In this document: one piece after another, positions 10,551-22,895 of the stretch
Position numbering within the stretch: the stretch's first letter is position 1
Layout of the letters: each line of letters opens with the position of its first letter
NCBI RefSeq assembly: GCF_022376445.1
Contig: NW_025955061.1
Location: 1 to 64,000 of the forward strand
Length of the DNA stretch: 64,000 nucleotides
Direction: 5' to 3'
Origin: Fomitopsis serialis
Lineage: Eukaryota > Basidiomycota > Agaricomycetes > Polyporales > Fomitopsidaceae
Made by a program: the position numbers and the translations under genes
Notes under the pieces: generated by a model
What the model was told of the DNA's origin: nothing
The model's database searches: none
Seen by the model: the letters and a program-made list of their open reading frames with translations, nothing else

Positions 10551-12669
10551 TTAGTCAAGGCTAACAGAGCGAATGAGTGCCTCGGCCTTTGCCGATCGCG
10601 GAGATGCGGTGCATTGCGCGGGTCCAGGATGGCTGTGTTTCTATTAGTGCCAGACCGCCACTGACCACCGGGAACGTACCTGATGATCCCGGTTGTATAG
10701 TCACTATCTTGTATATTGCCTCCATCTTGTGTTGTGATCTTGAATGCTGCCAAGATCTGCACAACAGCCAGAAAGATGCATGTATCCGCAAGGTACAAGC
10801 CTACGAATACCCTCATTAGCAAAAACAAGATCGCTAATGGTGCGAATATGTGAACGCACCGGGGCATGAGCTAGGGACAATGTAGATCAGTCTGTGTGAA
10901 CCATATTCTAAGGCTGTTCCTGCTTACCGTCTTCCAAAACCCCAGATGATCGTGCGCGGATCCATCTCAGCCTCTCTCTTCTCTGAGGCAATGAACCTCT
11001 CCGGGTTGAAGACCTCGGGCTCCGCATACGTATCCGAATCATGCAGCATTTGCCTGATCTCAGACTTCATCAATATGAAATTCCATACGTATGCTAGAGC
11101 ACTCACCAAATATTCGCCACGACGATGGATCCCTCACGCAAATAGAAGCCTTCATGGACGTCATCCTGCTCTAAGCGATGTGGCATGCCTAGAGCGACGG
11201 CTCAGCTTCGCACAAGAACACCAGGATGTCATCGACTACCTAAAGGAACGGCGGGCTTCCACCTGAGTACTTCGGAAATGATGGCATCGATATAGGGCAG
11301 CCTGTGTCGATCCTGCAAGAGAGGCAGTCTGTCGGTTCCGACTGCACGGTCGATTTCCTCCTGAGCTTTCTTCTGTACTTCTGGGTGCTTTGCCATGGCG
11401 TGGAAGAAAGTCGTCACTGCTGAGCTTGTCTGTATAGAACGATCCGGTAACCTCAGCGCCAAGAAACCAATAGCCAAAACGTAAGTTAAGACTAACCGAG
11501 TCGACCGCGCCTGCGAGACCAATGACGTTAAGTCACGGAACGTCACGGGGCAAAGAGTCGACTCACCGATGTAGAGAGACGATGCCGCCGTCTTCACGAG
11601 TTCCTCTCGCTCGGCGTCCGGGGAGTCGCCGAGACAAAGGGAGACGAAGGAAGGGAAGGTGCTGCCATTCGCCTAAAGGGAGTACTCCGCAATCAGAGCG
11701 TGTAGGTGGCCTAATTGAGGAATGGAAGCGCACTATCTCTTCTTTCACATACTCATATGGGGTGTCCAATAGCGTGTTCAAATCATGCTTCCAGGTCTTC
11801 ACCAGTTTCTTCCATCCTGAACCGGGCATCCATGATGGAACATACTTCACTTCGCAGCCGATCAGCCTGCGAGGCCACAAGTCTAGAGCAACGGGACTTA
11901 CAAATCGGTAGCAGGTCGACCAAATATGCACCGGGCAAGAACCCAGAAGAAAACTCGGGCATTGCAGCGCGCGCTATGTCAACGAAGGTGTTGTCGTCTT
12001 CGCGGAGGTTGTAGCCATATACAATCATAAGAGTCGTCCCAGCCACAGTCCTACATACACGTCAATCCTGCGTTCTGCGGACGTATGCAATCGGGTGCGT
12101 ACCGTACAACTTGGTCCACGATGTTGTCCGGACTCTTCATGATACGGGGTAAAAAGCGGGTGATTTGGACGTTCATGATGGGCTCGAACGCAACGACGCT
12201 GGCGCGACTTCCAAGAGCAGGCGTGAAGAGCCGGCGAGTTTCGCGCCAACGCGGGCCGTAGGGAAGCAGGGCCGTCAGGCGGTCCCATCCGACCAGTCGT
12301 CCCATGAAGGTCAAGCGAGGCCTGTCCGAATACATGGAGGTCTTCCGTTCAAGCATGTCGACTGCTGTCTTGTGTGAACCCACAATAACCAAGGGTTGTC
12401 CTAGCAGGTCTATCTGCATGATGTTACCTGGCACGGCCTACGTTTCAGCGCATACAGCAACAAAGTTGAACGTAGCACGTACCCCATCGTGCGCTCCATT
12501 CGGCGAAGGTGATCCAAGGTTGCGGCGTGCGCAGGTCCAGTATGTTACCGATGAAAGGCCAGCCTGTAGGACCGGGCGGCACCGAGCCTGGACGCCTGTG
12601 CAGAGCCACCGCGATTCCGAACAGGAGACCGGCGAGGACTAAGTATACAATATAGACAAGAAAATACAT
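10551..12669 (-). CDS. Cytochrome P450 monooxygenase (many introns)
   Basis: A haem-thiolate monooxygenase. The ATG at 12667-12669 begins a membrane anchor (MYFLVYIVYLVLAGLLFGIA) followed by the proline hinge VPPGPTGWPFIGN. Other landmarks: RWRETRRLFTPAL (C helix, about 12230-12250); I-helix GAVDS..SSAVTTFFHAMAKHP (about 11390-11515); the ExxR motif in SEVLRWKP (about 11250-11280); FNPERF (about 11005-11030); and the haem loop FGRR-S-CPG-LYLAD across two introns at about 10780-10940. The reading ends with SAKAEALIRSVSLD and a TAA at 10551-10553. The overall style (anchor, PPGP, FNPERF, CPG.YLAD, RSA.AE.LIRS end) is that of the large agaricomycete P450 families related to O-methylsterigmatocystin-oxidoreductase-like enzymes. 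The substrate cannot be told. No broken exon was found; I estimate nine or more introns. Confidence 0.85.
10860..10870 (-). other. 11-nt microexon carrying the P450 haem cysteine
   Basis: The exon ending FGRR stops at 10928 before a GTAAGC donor. The next acceptor (CCCTAG) leads into CTCATGCCCCG, followed at once by a GTGCGT donor. After a 59-nt intron (10801-10859) the frame resumes as LYLADT. Joined, the three pieces read FGRRSCPGLYLADT, the perfect P450 signature. Skipping the microexon loses the cysteine and the frame. Confidence 0.7.
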
Positions 12670-12756
12670 AGCTGGAATGAATCACTCAGTGACAGTGTAG
12701 GATCCTCGGGGAGACGAGGAAGGGTGGAAACGTTGCGGGGACTATGAACTCGAGTA

Positions 12757-12762
12757 CTTATA
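12757..12762 (-). promoter_or_regulatory. Possible TATA element of the P450 gene
   Basis: The minus strand reads TTTTATAAG about 90 bp before the ATG, a reasonable distance for a fungal TATA box. This is position and motif only; no transcript data. Confidence 0.35.
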
Positions 12763-15700
12763 AAACACAGCACGTCGAGACAAGCCGGACTGATGCGTGC
12801 CGCAAGAGTCCGGGCCGTTAATTTGTGGTCCTTGGACGGATGGGTTATCCGGAAACGGGGCCACCCAGAAATGCCCAGCGGGTGCACCGCACTTCTTTCA
12901 TTGGCTCATGGATCAGTCTGAAGTGAGACAAAACAGCGCGGGCCTTCTGGTGCGCTACAGGCACCGGATGTGATCTATCCGCCGGTGTCCATCACCGCAG
13001 AAACCTCTGCATCATTGTTCGCATGAGTGTCATCTAACTTTGTATGACCGCGCGCTGCAAATGCGGACCTTGTGTATGAGAACAGGTCGTTCCCGCGTGC
13101 TGGTGTGCCAAGTAGGACACTGCCCGCATCACCAAGCGTGTCCCGTCAACGTCGGGGAGTCGGGGCGGGGCCGGCCGGGAGGACTCATCATGGCAACGCA
13201 CGACGACGCAACAGCTGCGCGGGACTTTGTTCGCACGTGGAGGCGCAACACGACCATTTGCCATTTGGTGTTTGAGAAGAACCGAGCAGGAACCGAGCCT
13301 ATCGGGAAGAGATCCACGAACGATCAGGCGCCTCAGCTCCTGTTCGACCGAAAAGTCCGGACTGAGAACCGCTGGCCCGCGGTCGCGTAACTGAAAAGTA
13401 ATGTAGAGATGTTTTCCAGGACACCCGGCTTGTCCCGGCCCCCTTGACAACGGTAGAGATAACGCCTTCGCAGACCAGATCAATACTAGATTGACTTCGC
13501 ATTGAGTACACGGAAGGAAATCGAGTATATCCATTCGCCTGTGTGTGGGCAATCATACCGTACCAGAGCGTCGCTCGTGTGGGAGTCGCTCATGGCGAAT
13601 GATGGAGATGACATGCGAAGCTACTCCGGAGTCCGGGTAGGGCTTTGAAAGCCCCAGATGGGAGCAGATCCTACTAGGTACTCCGAGAATCAGGAGAAAG
13701 TAAGACACCGAACGAATCTTCCAACCGATCCGCTCGGCTTCATTGAGGCTCGCTACCCCTTGGCTCCATCCCAAAAGGGCTAGTGGAGCGAGCGGTGTAC
13801 AATCAGAACAAAAGTGAGAGCGATGGCTCATCGTGAGATGCATCACCGAAGGCCATCAAGCAAAGGCACATGATTGGAATGCATAATGAAGCGGCCTAGT
13901 CACGACTAACGGGGCAGCTCACCTTCCAAGCACCTACCCCTCGCCGATCGGCCACCGGAGACGACGTCAAGCTTCACGATTCATTGCGAAGTAGATTTTC
14001 TCTCACGTAGAGACAACGGTGACACCGGACAGCGTCTGTGTATGGCAGACGATGGGCATACGATGGGTGTTCGGGTTCAAATTAGGACCTATAGTAAAAA
14101 CCCCATTGGTCAGTCAGTGACATTTCCAAAACATACGCAGTACACCAGCCGATTGAAACGGAGTCCCATCACAAGGCATACGTACGATCCGCTCACGGCC
14201 GACGGAAACCGTCATCGTGGTCGGCCAGTCGCATAAACTTGGAATTGAAGTAGAACTCTAGAATACGCTCGTGTCCGTAATGGGGCAGTGCGCCAACAAA
14301 GTTCTATCTTCGACGACGGCCGCATCAGGCTGCCTGCGTTCACCCACGAGGCTTGTTCCGTAAGGCCGAGAGACGGATGGGGCCATGCTGCGCGAACGTG
14401 TTGTTTTGCGAAACAAAAGGAGGTAGCATGGTTTGTGTCAGCGGGGCGCCCATTCTCCATTGGAACTCCGGACCTGCGCACCACTCACACGAGCTCCAAA
14501 CAATAATGGAGATGAAGAAGATCCGAGCCTTCGACTGCATCGGTGCCGACTTGACCGCAGGCGAAGTCTACATGGGGATGGCGGAGAGGCGATCGAACAT
14601 TGCTTCACGGAACGTCAGCTACCACGGAACGTCAGCTACCACGGAACGTCAGCTAAGAAAAGTATCACCGCTGCTGAGGACCCTCCCCGTGGAAGATGCG
14701 CTCATAATGTGACTCATCCGGTGCGGATATCGGACGCCCTTCGATGACCAAAGGGACTGTGACTCCACCGGGAATACTTGCTGTTGAACAAACGGGGAGT
14801 GTAAGTGTGCGCCGCAGGCGCTATGCTCGTGAATAGACGTACCTCCGGGTCATGGCCCCGCCCTTACGGAAGAGACAGTCGCGATGCTCGCGCTGTGCTT
14901 CGCCGTTATACGCTTCCATTCTATGTCTGTTTGTCAACCTACACCGCTGCACGGCTATGATTATCAAAGTCTGCGGAGAAACTCTTCGTTTATCGAGCCT
15001 GTGTCTCAATTGAGACCACTGTGGGACACGCGTCTTGACAGTGCTCAACGATCCTCGCTCCTACATGCTGCAGCGGTCTTCGACGTGTTATCACACTGCC
15101 AGTGACTGTGTAATGTTGTGAACTCACCTGGCTAGTAGAGGGCTTCCCCTAGATTCGACAAGGCCTCACAATAGCTCGAGGTACACATTCCCTGCGATGT
15201 TTTATTGAAGGCGGTTGACACTAAGTAGTGCGGAAGCAAAGATGAATGTGACGGTAAGTTGCCGGTCCCTTTGTGGCTGAAGCCGCCGGCAATATCCGAG
15301 ACCCTACCTCGCGCCACAAAGCCTTCGTACCGTGACGAGCGCTCTCTTGGGACGAACGACAGTGACCACACCCACCAGTACTGAGTACACGAGCATGTCG
15401 CGAACTGGTCTTGTAATCATCGACCTCTCCTTCCAGCCGTGATACAGCCTCAAAACGTTTCTGCTCAGAGGTCGGCGAATGTCGACGCTAAGGGGCAGAT
15501 CATCAGGTTGTCGGAGCATAGTCAACTTGAAGGTACTCTCGACGACCAGACGCAGGTAAGCTGAAAGATACTACTTCTCTGTAACAAGCTGGTCTGATTC
15601 ACTTTATTAGGGATGGGCAGCCTGTGCAACGCCCTGTTGCGCGATTTTCGCGTGCGACGCGTCGACAGCAGACATCTGTTGGACTTGCGATTTTCGCGCA

Positions 15701-16139
15701 GCGACATATACAGCGACCGTACACGAGGCAGTCGACGTCTTAGTCTTTGGACTCCGGAATATCAATCTGTGTTCTTATCGCACACCCATGATCCTGAGCA
15801 AACCAAGTACTTCACTCGTGTTCGGTAAGCACAGTGCATATCTTACACCCACCGCACAACGATCGCTCTCTGACTCATCCAGTGATTTCTGCACAGGCGC
15901 AGCTACGTGCTGGCGGGGAACCGTTCGTTCCGCCCTGGTGCGGCGACGTGGGCTAGTCCGAATGCCCGCACGCTCTGAGCTACTCGGACAGGCATGAGAA
16001 AGAAATCTCTTGATCAGGATCAAGTTCTCCTGAGATCGTGGCCCTCGCCTGTCATGCCCACAATAGCTGATGTTCGGAAATCGAGAACTGCTCATCAGTC
16101 CTATGACTCCTATCATGATTCGTCCGAATCAATGTCGCC
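12763..16139. other. Gene-poor region
   Basis: About 3.4 kb upstream of the P450. Many ORFs of 60-170 codons occur on both strands (for example 13034-13552 and 13040-13390), but they overlap each other antisense, lack recognisable motifs and show no consistent splice joins. The only structured feature I can point to is the short tandem repeat at 14607-14654. Confidence 0.45.
14607..14654 (+). repeat. 17-bp tandem repeat, about 2.8 copies
   Basis: The unit ACGGAACGTCAGCTACC occurs twice in full (14607-14623, 14624-14640) and a third time up to the last bases, where it changes to ..GCTAAG. The copies are identical, so the array is young. Confidence 0.85.
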
Positions 16140-16499
16140 CTAGAACTTCGTGCCTCTGTAGTCCTGCGGGATAGGCCGGTGTGTGTTTCGGATCTGTCTC
16201 GGACTGCGATGGTCGACCTCCTTATTCACATCTTGATCTTCTGACTGGCAGACCTGGTCTTTCCTGATGCGTGACATGACCTCGCCATCCCGTGCGGCAG
16301 TCCCGTGGAAGACCGCCCTCCCCTCCGTCAAAGAGGTATTCTTTGAGACCAGCGGCAATAGGCGGGAACCCACCCCGGCTTGATGTTCTGTGATCATCGT
16401 ACCTATTCTCAGATGTGGTACACTCCATAGGAGACAGCGTTGACCATTAGCGAGCGACTCGTCGCCCTTTCCGCCAACGACTCCAGCGAGGGCGAGCAC
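16140..16499 (-). CDS. Possible exon, hypothetical
   Basis: A 119-codon minus-strand frame downstream of the MYND gene at 17.4-18.1 kb. It reads KGDESLANGQRCLLWSVPHL in its first third and ends in a basic stretch (RQIRNTHRPIPQDYRGTKF). It could be a C-terminal exon of that gene or a separate small gene. I cannot assign a family, and the join to the upstream exons was not resolved. Confidence 0.25.
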   Translation of the reverse strand: MLALAGVVGGKGDESLANGQRCLLWSVPHLRIGTMITEHQAGVGSRLLPLVSKNTSLTEGRAVFHGTAARDGEVMSRIRKDQVCQSEDQDVNKEVDHRSPRQIRNTHRPIPQDYRGTKF

Positions 16500-16699
16500 T
16501 CCCGGGTGGCGCCCAGCGGTCGCAACTATGAATCTGATTTGAGGCGTATTTATTTCCAGGTGTTGTCGTACTCAGACACATGAACATGCATCTATCCGTG
16601 TCCCCCTTCATGCTCAACGACTGTACGCTTCTAGATGCACGACCGCCATCGGATCAGGAACAAGCAACAAGTCGAGTTACACCCGTATCAACGACGACG

Positions 16700-18076
16700 T
16701 GATGACACTATGACAATGATACTCCCCCAGTCTGATGTGGTTTGCTTCGTTCGCTTGAGAAATGTTCGATAATCCACGATAGCGACGGGTCCTTGCTGAC
16801 CATATAGGGATACATCGATATACATCGCCTGTGCTCCTTGATGATGGGGCGCATAACAGCAACTCGCCACTCCCGCGAAGCCGCGGATGGCGTAGCCGCA
16901 TAGGTGATTGAAGTCCGAGTGAATTTTATATCCCGTACATCAGAGACAACGCAGAAGGTCATATGCCACATGAGGACGCAGAGGTCGGCGCAGTATATGA
17001 CCCGCGTAGAGGAAGACGACAAAACAGAACAGGTACGAAGTAATCCAAACACGTTCGACCCCAGCAAATGACGTGGACTCGCATATGTATGTTCTCGGAA
17101 AGCGTGATGTACAAGTCCTGTCCTCCATCCACCATATGCTGCCTCTTCAGCCAGGACGCCCGGCAACCCCCATGCTTCATACAGCAGAAGCGTGGCATTC
17201 GCAGTACGGAGACGACAAGCGGCGCGATATACTGTCTCGTCTGCGTTGGTCGGTACAAAATGAGATTCAATTCTGATAATAGTACTCACAAGACATGTTC
17301 GCTCTCCACCACTGGATGTACGGAGGGTGCCAACTTGAATGTTACTACAGCGAGATCTGGCGAAGGCTACATGTTCAGCGTCTGTACGAACTCAACCACT
17401 TACGGAAACGTACTCTTTTTGTTCTTCCAGTTCCACACATTATCGTGCGTCTTGCGGCGCTGTTCCACCTCGAGATCTCGGCCTTTTTGGAGCAGCAGAC
17501 AGTCCGCACCGTGCAAGTTCTCTTGCAGATCTTCATTGCGACACTACACCGAGGCACCACACAATGTCAGCACCAGTCCCGACTGCGCAACCCACGAGGA
17601 CTCACTACGTCTGAGCAGTAATAACGCGCTCGACAAGCATCGCAGGCGACGAACCGCTGTCCCACACACGACTCCCAGACGCCGCAGTGTGCGCATGCAT
17701 GGAGCATGCCTTCAGCGGGCACGAGGGCCTCGACTATGGGTTTCGTGCCCGCAGAATCTCCCGTCAGTTTCAGCACGGCCTGACCATCCGCGTCGCGCAG
17801 ACGGAGAAGCTCCATGAGGGAGGGCCCTCCCGGGACGCCATGGTACACGAAGCATGACGTAGATTGAGATACTGCAGGCGGTGACGAGCCAAGATGCGGC
17901 GAGACAAAATTCAGGCAAAAGAGTGGGTGGGCGGGCAGCTGAGGTTGGGCGATCGACACGAGAAACCACGACGCGTGGTGTCGTCCAATGGCAAGTGTCA
18001 CATCCGGATGTGATGCAGTGTGCAGCTGTACAATGCAGTTCGAGCTTAAGCATTTCCGTCCGTTCGAGGAGGACAT
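16700..18076 (-). CDS. MYND-type zinc-finger protein, distinct from P1-P4 (3' end uncertain)
   Basis: The ATG at 18074-18076 opens MSSSNGRKCLSS; a start further in, at MELLRLRDADGQ, is equally possible. The finger is clear: CAHCG (about 17690), CDACRARYYCSDV (about 17625-17660), then a GTGAGT..GTAG intron and CRNEDLQENLHGADC (about 17530-17570), followed by LLLQKGRDLEVEQRRK. The spacing to the last His/Cys is two residues longer than in typical MYND fingers. Later minus-strand exons to about 16.7 kb (ETVYRAACRLRTANATLLLY, WRTGLVHHAFREHTY) are probably the C-terminal part, but the 3' end is not fixed. It shares no block outside the finger with P1-P4. Function unknown. Confidence 0.55.
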
Positions 18077-19659
18077 GGCAGCCAGTCGGGGGAAGAGAGT
18101 TAATCATCACGACACAAAACCACCTATATCCTCGTCACGATGTGGCGGCGGCGGAACAGATTCTTGCTAGGATCCTCACTTGCCTGAGGCGATCTATACC
18201 ACGGCACGCTGCAACGGAGATCTCGCTCGACTCGGAGAATGTTTCCGTATGAGGGTCAGGCCGCGACTTTACTCGGGTGCCGGCGATCATGAGGAGCACA
18301 ATCTAGCCAGTAGGTTAACCTGAACGAAGCTAGTACTGTATTTGAAACCTCAGCGAATAAGCATGTCAACTTCCGTTTCGGCTCACTGTAGAGACGCGTA
18401 TACATGCCACGTGATCGTGACGCGTCGAAGGTTGCAGCCGCGGTCCTGCGGATCGTGTCGTCGTCCTCGATCGCGTGAGTGGTCGTAGGTACAAGGCGCG
18501 TGCAGTTCTCTCTGACCACCAGCTGCACGTCCTGCTACCGTTTCCCGTATTCGCGCGCGAGTTTGCCGCAGTCCAGACAGGTCAATGCAAAACGGAAGTG
18601 TGGGACAGAATGCGGCTGCTTCTACTAGGCATTCAGCAGAGGGGAGACTGCGTGAGCGTCGAAGGCACCTGTACGTCCTACATTTAAACTGAATCCACGA
18701 GGTATTATATGCCAGGAGGCTCACCGCTCAATTTGTCATCGCACAGCGCCGTTGTTTCCAACGTCAACGTGTCATAGCTTCGAGGGTTTGCACAAGACGC
18801 TGTGCTGCACGCGCAAGAGGGACGCCTTGGATGAAGGGCTACGCCAGCCGCTACGATCGGCGAGGTAGTGATTCAACATGTAACCTTTCCCTCCGCCATG
18901 CCCGTCCGCGTCATGAATGCAGGCTGAGGCTTATGGCTGCACCACCCTCGCGGGAGTCACGCGGTATATTCCAGACCGACTGGCTCGTCAACTGGAACGG
19001 ACTGTATCGATGAAGGCAAGTACAGAATATACCATGGGGCTTGGCGTGAAGCATACACCGAGACCTTGTAGGTGCGTTGCCAATGGTTCACGCCTTGTTT
19101 GCAAGAACACAAGAACGTTCATAGCAAACCTCGGTTGGGTTAACACTCGTAAAATCAAGCCATGAAAAACACAAGGAACATCAGCGAGCACGCTGGTTGC
19201 TTGCTGTATGAAAGACATACCTGACTGTTTCCTCTAGCCTGCTGGTCGTTGGACCTGTACACGTGAGCCCTCTGAGGGGTTATTTACGGGCGCTTGGCGG
19301 TCGAAGGTCTACTGCTTGAGCCCCGCCAACGCAGATGGGTCCCAATACTGATGAGTAGATCGCTGTTCGTGGTCAGAGTCTACAGCGATGTGCAGTGAAG
19401 GCGGGATGCTCCCTAGGCCGGCAATACCGGCAGTAGGAGCGTGGGAAGACTGCAGCATGAGGCAGGCAGAGACGCCGAGGCGGGGATGGCTGATGGTGAT
19501 GGCCTCGCCTGCGCACACACACCTTCTCTTCGTTCAGACGGCCTCCCTTCTTTGCTCACGACCACCGTCCCCAGCTCTCTGACACTGGCGACGACGACAC
19601 ACGCGACAGGACAATTTTTCTGAAATTTGACGCGACGGGACGTAGCTTGCGCTGTCACC
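18077..19659. other. Intergenic between MYND gene and xylulokinase
   Basis: About 1.6 kb with no supported gene. It separates a minus-strand gene from a plus-strand gene, so it should hold both promoters. I found no clear TATA box or repeat. Confidence 0.45.
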
Positions 19660-22336
19660 ATGCCGCCGAAAACCATGTCTGGGTTCTTCCTGGGCGTCGA
19701 GCTCGCCACGGACCAGCTGCGTGCGTCGATCGTGGACGAAAACTTGGAGCTGGTGGGCGTAGAGTCCGTGGACTTTGACACGGAGCTGCTGGAGTACCAG
19801 TGAGTCGTCCTCGTTGCGGCCGCTGCACTGCCTGGCAGAGAGGACATCGCTGAGACGCCGCGCGCAGGACGCACGGCGGGATCTTCACGACGCCCGGCGA
19901 CGCGTACACGACGCCCGTCGAGATGTGGATCAAGGCCTTTGGTGAGTGCTTCACGGAAGCAAATCTGCTTTTTGTCTATCGACGCGTTACTCATTTCGTC
20001 ACCGTGCGACCCACCTGCCCGATCCGTCGACCGCATACTGCATCGTCTGCGCAGACCTGCTCATGGAAAAGATCGGCAAGGGATACGACCTGGGGAGGAT
20101 CAGGGCTATCGGCGGCGCAGCCCAGGTATGTCGTCGCACTCGCTCGCCCGCGGTCGCACGCTCACAGGCGACCCCGCGCACGGCGCCTAGCATGCGCTCG
20201 TCTGGTGGCACGCCAGCCAAATGCCCCAGCTCCAGACGCTCGACCCTCGCCTGCCGATCCACACGCAGATCCCGCTCACCGCGTTCACGATGCAGAACAC
20301 GCCCGTCGCGCAGGACACGTCTGCGCACACGCATGCCCTCGCGCTCGAGGCCGCGCTCGGTGGGCCGGACCTCATGGCCGCGCGCGTAGGGACGTGCGCG
20401 CATGCGTCGCTGCTCGCGGCGCAGCTCCTGAGGGTGCGCGAGGCGTGGCCCGAGATCTGGGCGCGCACAGGCAAGGTGCAGGTCGCGAGCAGCTTCGTCG
20501 CAAGTCTCTTCTGCGGGGCGTACGCCGGCATGGGCGAGGCGGAGGCGTGCGCGACGGGCCTCTGGTCACACTCAGGGCCGCAGGCGACGGGAACACCGAG
20601 CCACTGGGACGAGGGCGTGTTGGAGATCGTGGGCGGGAGCAGGGACGAGGGCAGGCGGATCTGGGGATGGCTGGGCGATGTGGACATCTCGGGCGGGCGG
20701 CGGAGAATTGGCAGCATCTCGCGATACCTGGTCGAGCGGTATGGTTTCGATCCCGGTGCGTAGTGTGCTCTTGTCCCGTCAAACGTGGCCCTCATGTTGC
20801 ACTTGGCAGAAACTATCGTCACACCCTTCACGTCGGACTACCTCTCAACATATCTTTCCCTATGTCCCACACCCTCCGATGCTGTGCTCTCATTTGGCCC
20901 TATGGACGCCCTGCTGGCTCCGGCGACTAATTACATACCCACTCGTCTGTACACCCTCTTCCCACATCCTGCCCAGGACGCTAGCGAGCGGAGACGCTAC
21001 GTCCTCATGCTATCAAGCAGGAATGCAGACGTTCCTCGAGCGCTCGTACGCGACATGTACACGAAGAGCTGGAGCGCATTTGACCGCTTGGTAGCCATCG
21101 TACCGCCCGGAGGATCAATAGGGTACGCATGGTTCTGACTTCCGCTGCCGATTGCTCATCTCAGCTGACGTCAACAGACTCGACGACAAGCTCTTCAGTT
21201 ACTGGCTGCTCCAAGGAGACAGCTATCCCTTCTCACATGTGAAGGGCATCTTCCGTTTCGAGACTGGTGTGAAGGTGAACGAGTTCCGGGACCTCCGTGC
21301 GAACCCCCGGTGCCTCCTCGAGAGCCAGGTTCTCTCCTTCCGCATTCGCTGGTCCCGCATGCTCTCCACCGGTGTCCTCGGGCCCAACGCCGGCCGCGGC
21401 CGTGCCGCGAACGCCTCACCAAGCCCAGTGTCCCAGCAGAAGCGCAACCCGACGGGGTCGGCAAACAACATGGGCCTCCCGTTCGACCCGTACGACTACA
21501 CGCCCCTCCCAGCACGCGTCCTCTCCACCGGGGCCGCCGCCAACTTCCCGTCCATCTCCAACCTCGTCGGCGACATCTTCAACGCGCCCGTCCTGGTGCC
21601 CACCACGCAGATCGACGGCGCACAGGTCGTGCCGCACCGGAACGCGCCCCCACAGGGCTTCCCCGCGCGGGCTGCGCTCGGGGGCTCGTACGTCGCGCGG
21701 TGGGTGTGGGGCAAGGAGAAGGGCACGCCCGCGGGGACGGGCCGCGGCGGCTTCGAGGAGGAGATCCGGCGCCTGCTCGCGAAGCGCTGGGCGGCGGCGG
21801 GTGGCGCGGCGATCCGGACGAACGTGAACGCGCCGGCGGGCAGCAAGGCGCCGAGCGCGGCGGGGAGCGGCGCGAGCACGCCGTACGGGCACGGCGCGCG
21901 CTCGGCGCTCGGCGCGACGATCCTCGTGGAGGAGGACGAGGACGAGGGCGAGGAGATGGACAGGATCGGCGGGATGCAGGGCGCGTATGGGGCCGCGTTC
22001 GGCGAGGGCGACCTCGGGCGGATGCGGACGATGACGGGCTCGACGGCGGGCACGGCCATGTCGGGCAGCACCCTCGACGGGCCGTCCACGGCGTTCACCA
22101 CGCCCGACTTGGGCGGGACGACGCCTACGAGCGGCGAGGCGCCCGCGCTCGACCCCGCTGCGCCGTCCACCCCCGCCGCCCTCACCCCCGTCACGGCGAT
22201 GCCGACGTCCGACGCGGAGCTGCAGCTCGGCCTCGCGAAGGTCGCGGAGCCGGACGTGGACGCGTTCATGTCGTACGCCGCGATCGTGCCCGAGTTCTGC
22301 AGGCTCGAGGGCCTGATGATCAAGTCGCTCGTCTGA
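19660..22336 (+). CDS. D-xylulose kinase (xylulokinase, FGGY family)
   Basis: Phosphorylates D-xylulose to D-xylulose 5-phosphate, the entry of pentoses into the pentose phosphate pathway, in the cytosol. Six exons: 19660-19799, 19868-19941, 20055-20125, 20191-20755, 20810-21122 and 21178-22336, all with GT..AG borders and consistent phase. Family marks: FFLGVELATDQLRASIVD (phosphate 1 region), GGIFTTPGDAYTTPVEMWIKAF, IRAIGGAAQHALVWW, VGTCAHASLLAAQ, and in the C-terminal FGGY domain SYWLLQGDSYPFSHVKGIFRF and GAAANFPSISNLVGDIFNAPV. The end, DAFMSYAAIVPEFCRLEGLM, matches fungal xylulokinases. Odd: about 180 residues between GGSYVARWVW and this end are low complexity (Gly/Ala/Ser/Thr with an acidic EEDEDEGEE patch), far longer than in the yeast enzyme. 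Confidence 0.9.
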
Positions 22337-22878
22337 CCGCGCGCGCCCGTGGATGTGGTCCCCTGGTCCCTGTGCTGCTGTGCTTTCGGTGTTCGTGTCG
22401 CTGTTGCTGCGCCCCCGCTGTGCTACTGCTGCTCGGTCTCACTCGCCTCGTCCCCTCTTCTCTCGTGCTGTATAGGTCCACCCCCACCCCTCCCCGCGCG
22501 CGTCTCGCCGCGTGGCCCTCCCAAAATTACATGTAGCGTTTCGTGTCTGCGGTCCACTATACCAAGGGCTGGGATCGCGATCGCAGGGCATGCTTAGTTA
22601 TGGTACTCGAGCATATTGTGGTATTTAGATAGCAGTATTGGCGTATTGGCACTCTGTACTACCTCTGCAAACGGAGCGGCTTCTGCTGGCTTGTTCTCAT
22701 ATCTACGGATCATCCTCACTCGTGTTCTTGGACTCGCTCCTCGCGGACTGTGCGAGCCGGTTGGATCGGCTTTCAGTCTGCGCAATAGGCAAGTGACAGG
22801 ATGTCGAAAGGGCGCGTGGGCGTTCTCGAGTGGCATACCAATGCGTCCGATGCGTCATATCCTTCAGGAGCAAGGAGG
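22337..22878. other. 3' flank of xylulokinase up to the LINE insertion site
   Basis: About 540 bp containing the expected xylulokinase 3' UTR. Joined with 39459-39628 it would restore the original intergenic gap of roughly 0.7 kb between two convergent genes. No ORF supported. Confidence 0.5.
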
Positions 22879-22895
22879 AGAGATCGCCCCTCTAC
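22879..22895 (+). repeat. Left 17-bp target-site duplication of the LINE
   Basis: AGAGATCGCCCCTCTAC here is identical to 39442-39458, immediately after the poly(A) run. One A at the right copy cannot be assigned between tail and duplication. Confidence 0.9.

Noticed and set aside
14060..14110. A tRNA-like B box (GGTTCAAAT) on the plus strand
   Set aside because: No matching A box, acceptor stem or anticodon arm at the right distance.
16708..17289. A single 193-codon minus-strand gene
   Set aside because: It runs through a likely GTGAGT..CGCAG intron; the protein-like part is better read as exons of the MYND gene at 16.7-18.1 kb.
21310..22536. Plus-strand ORF of 408 codons overlapping xylulokinase
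   Set aside because: Alternative frame of the high-GC last exon; Arg/Pro/Ala-rich, with no family resemblance.
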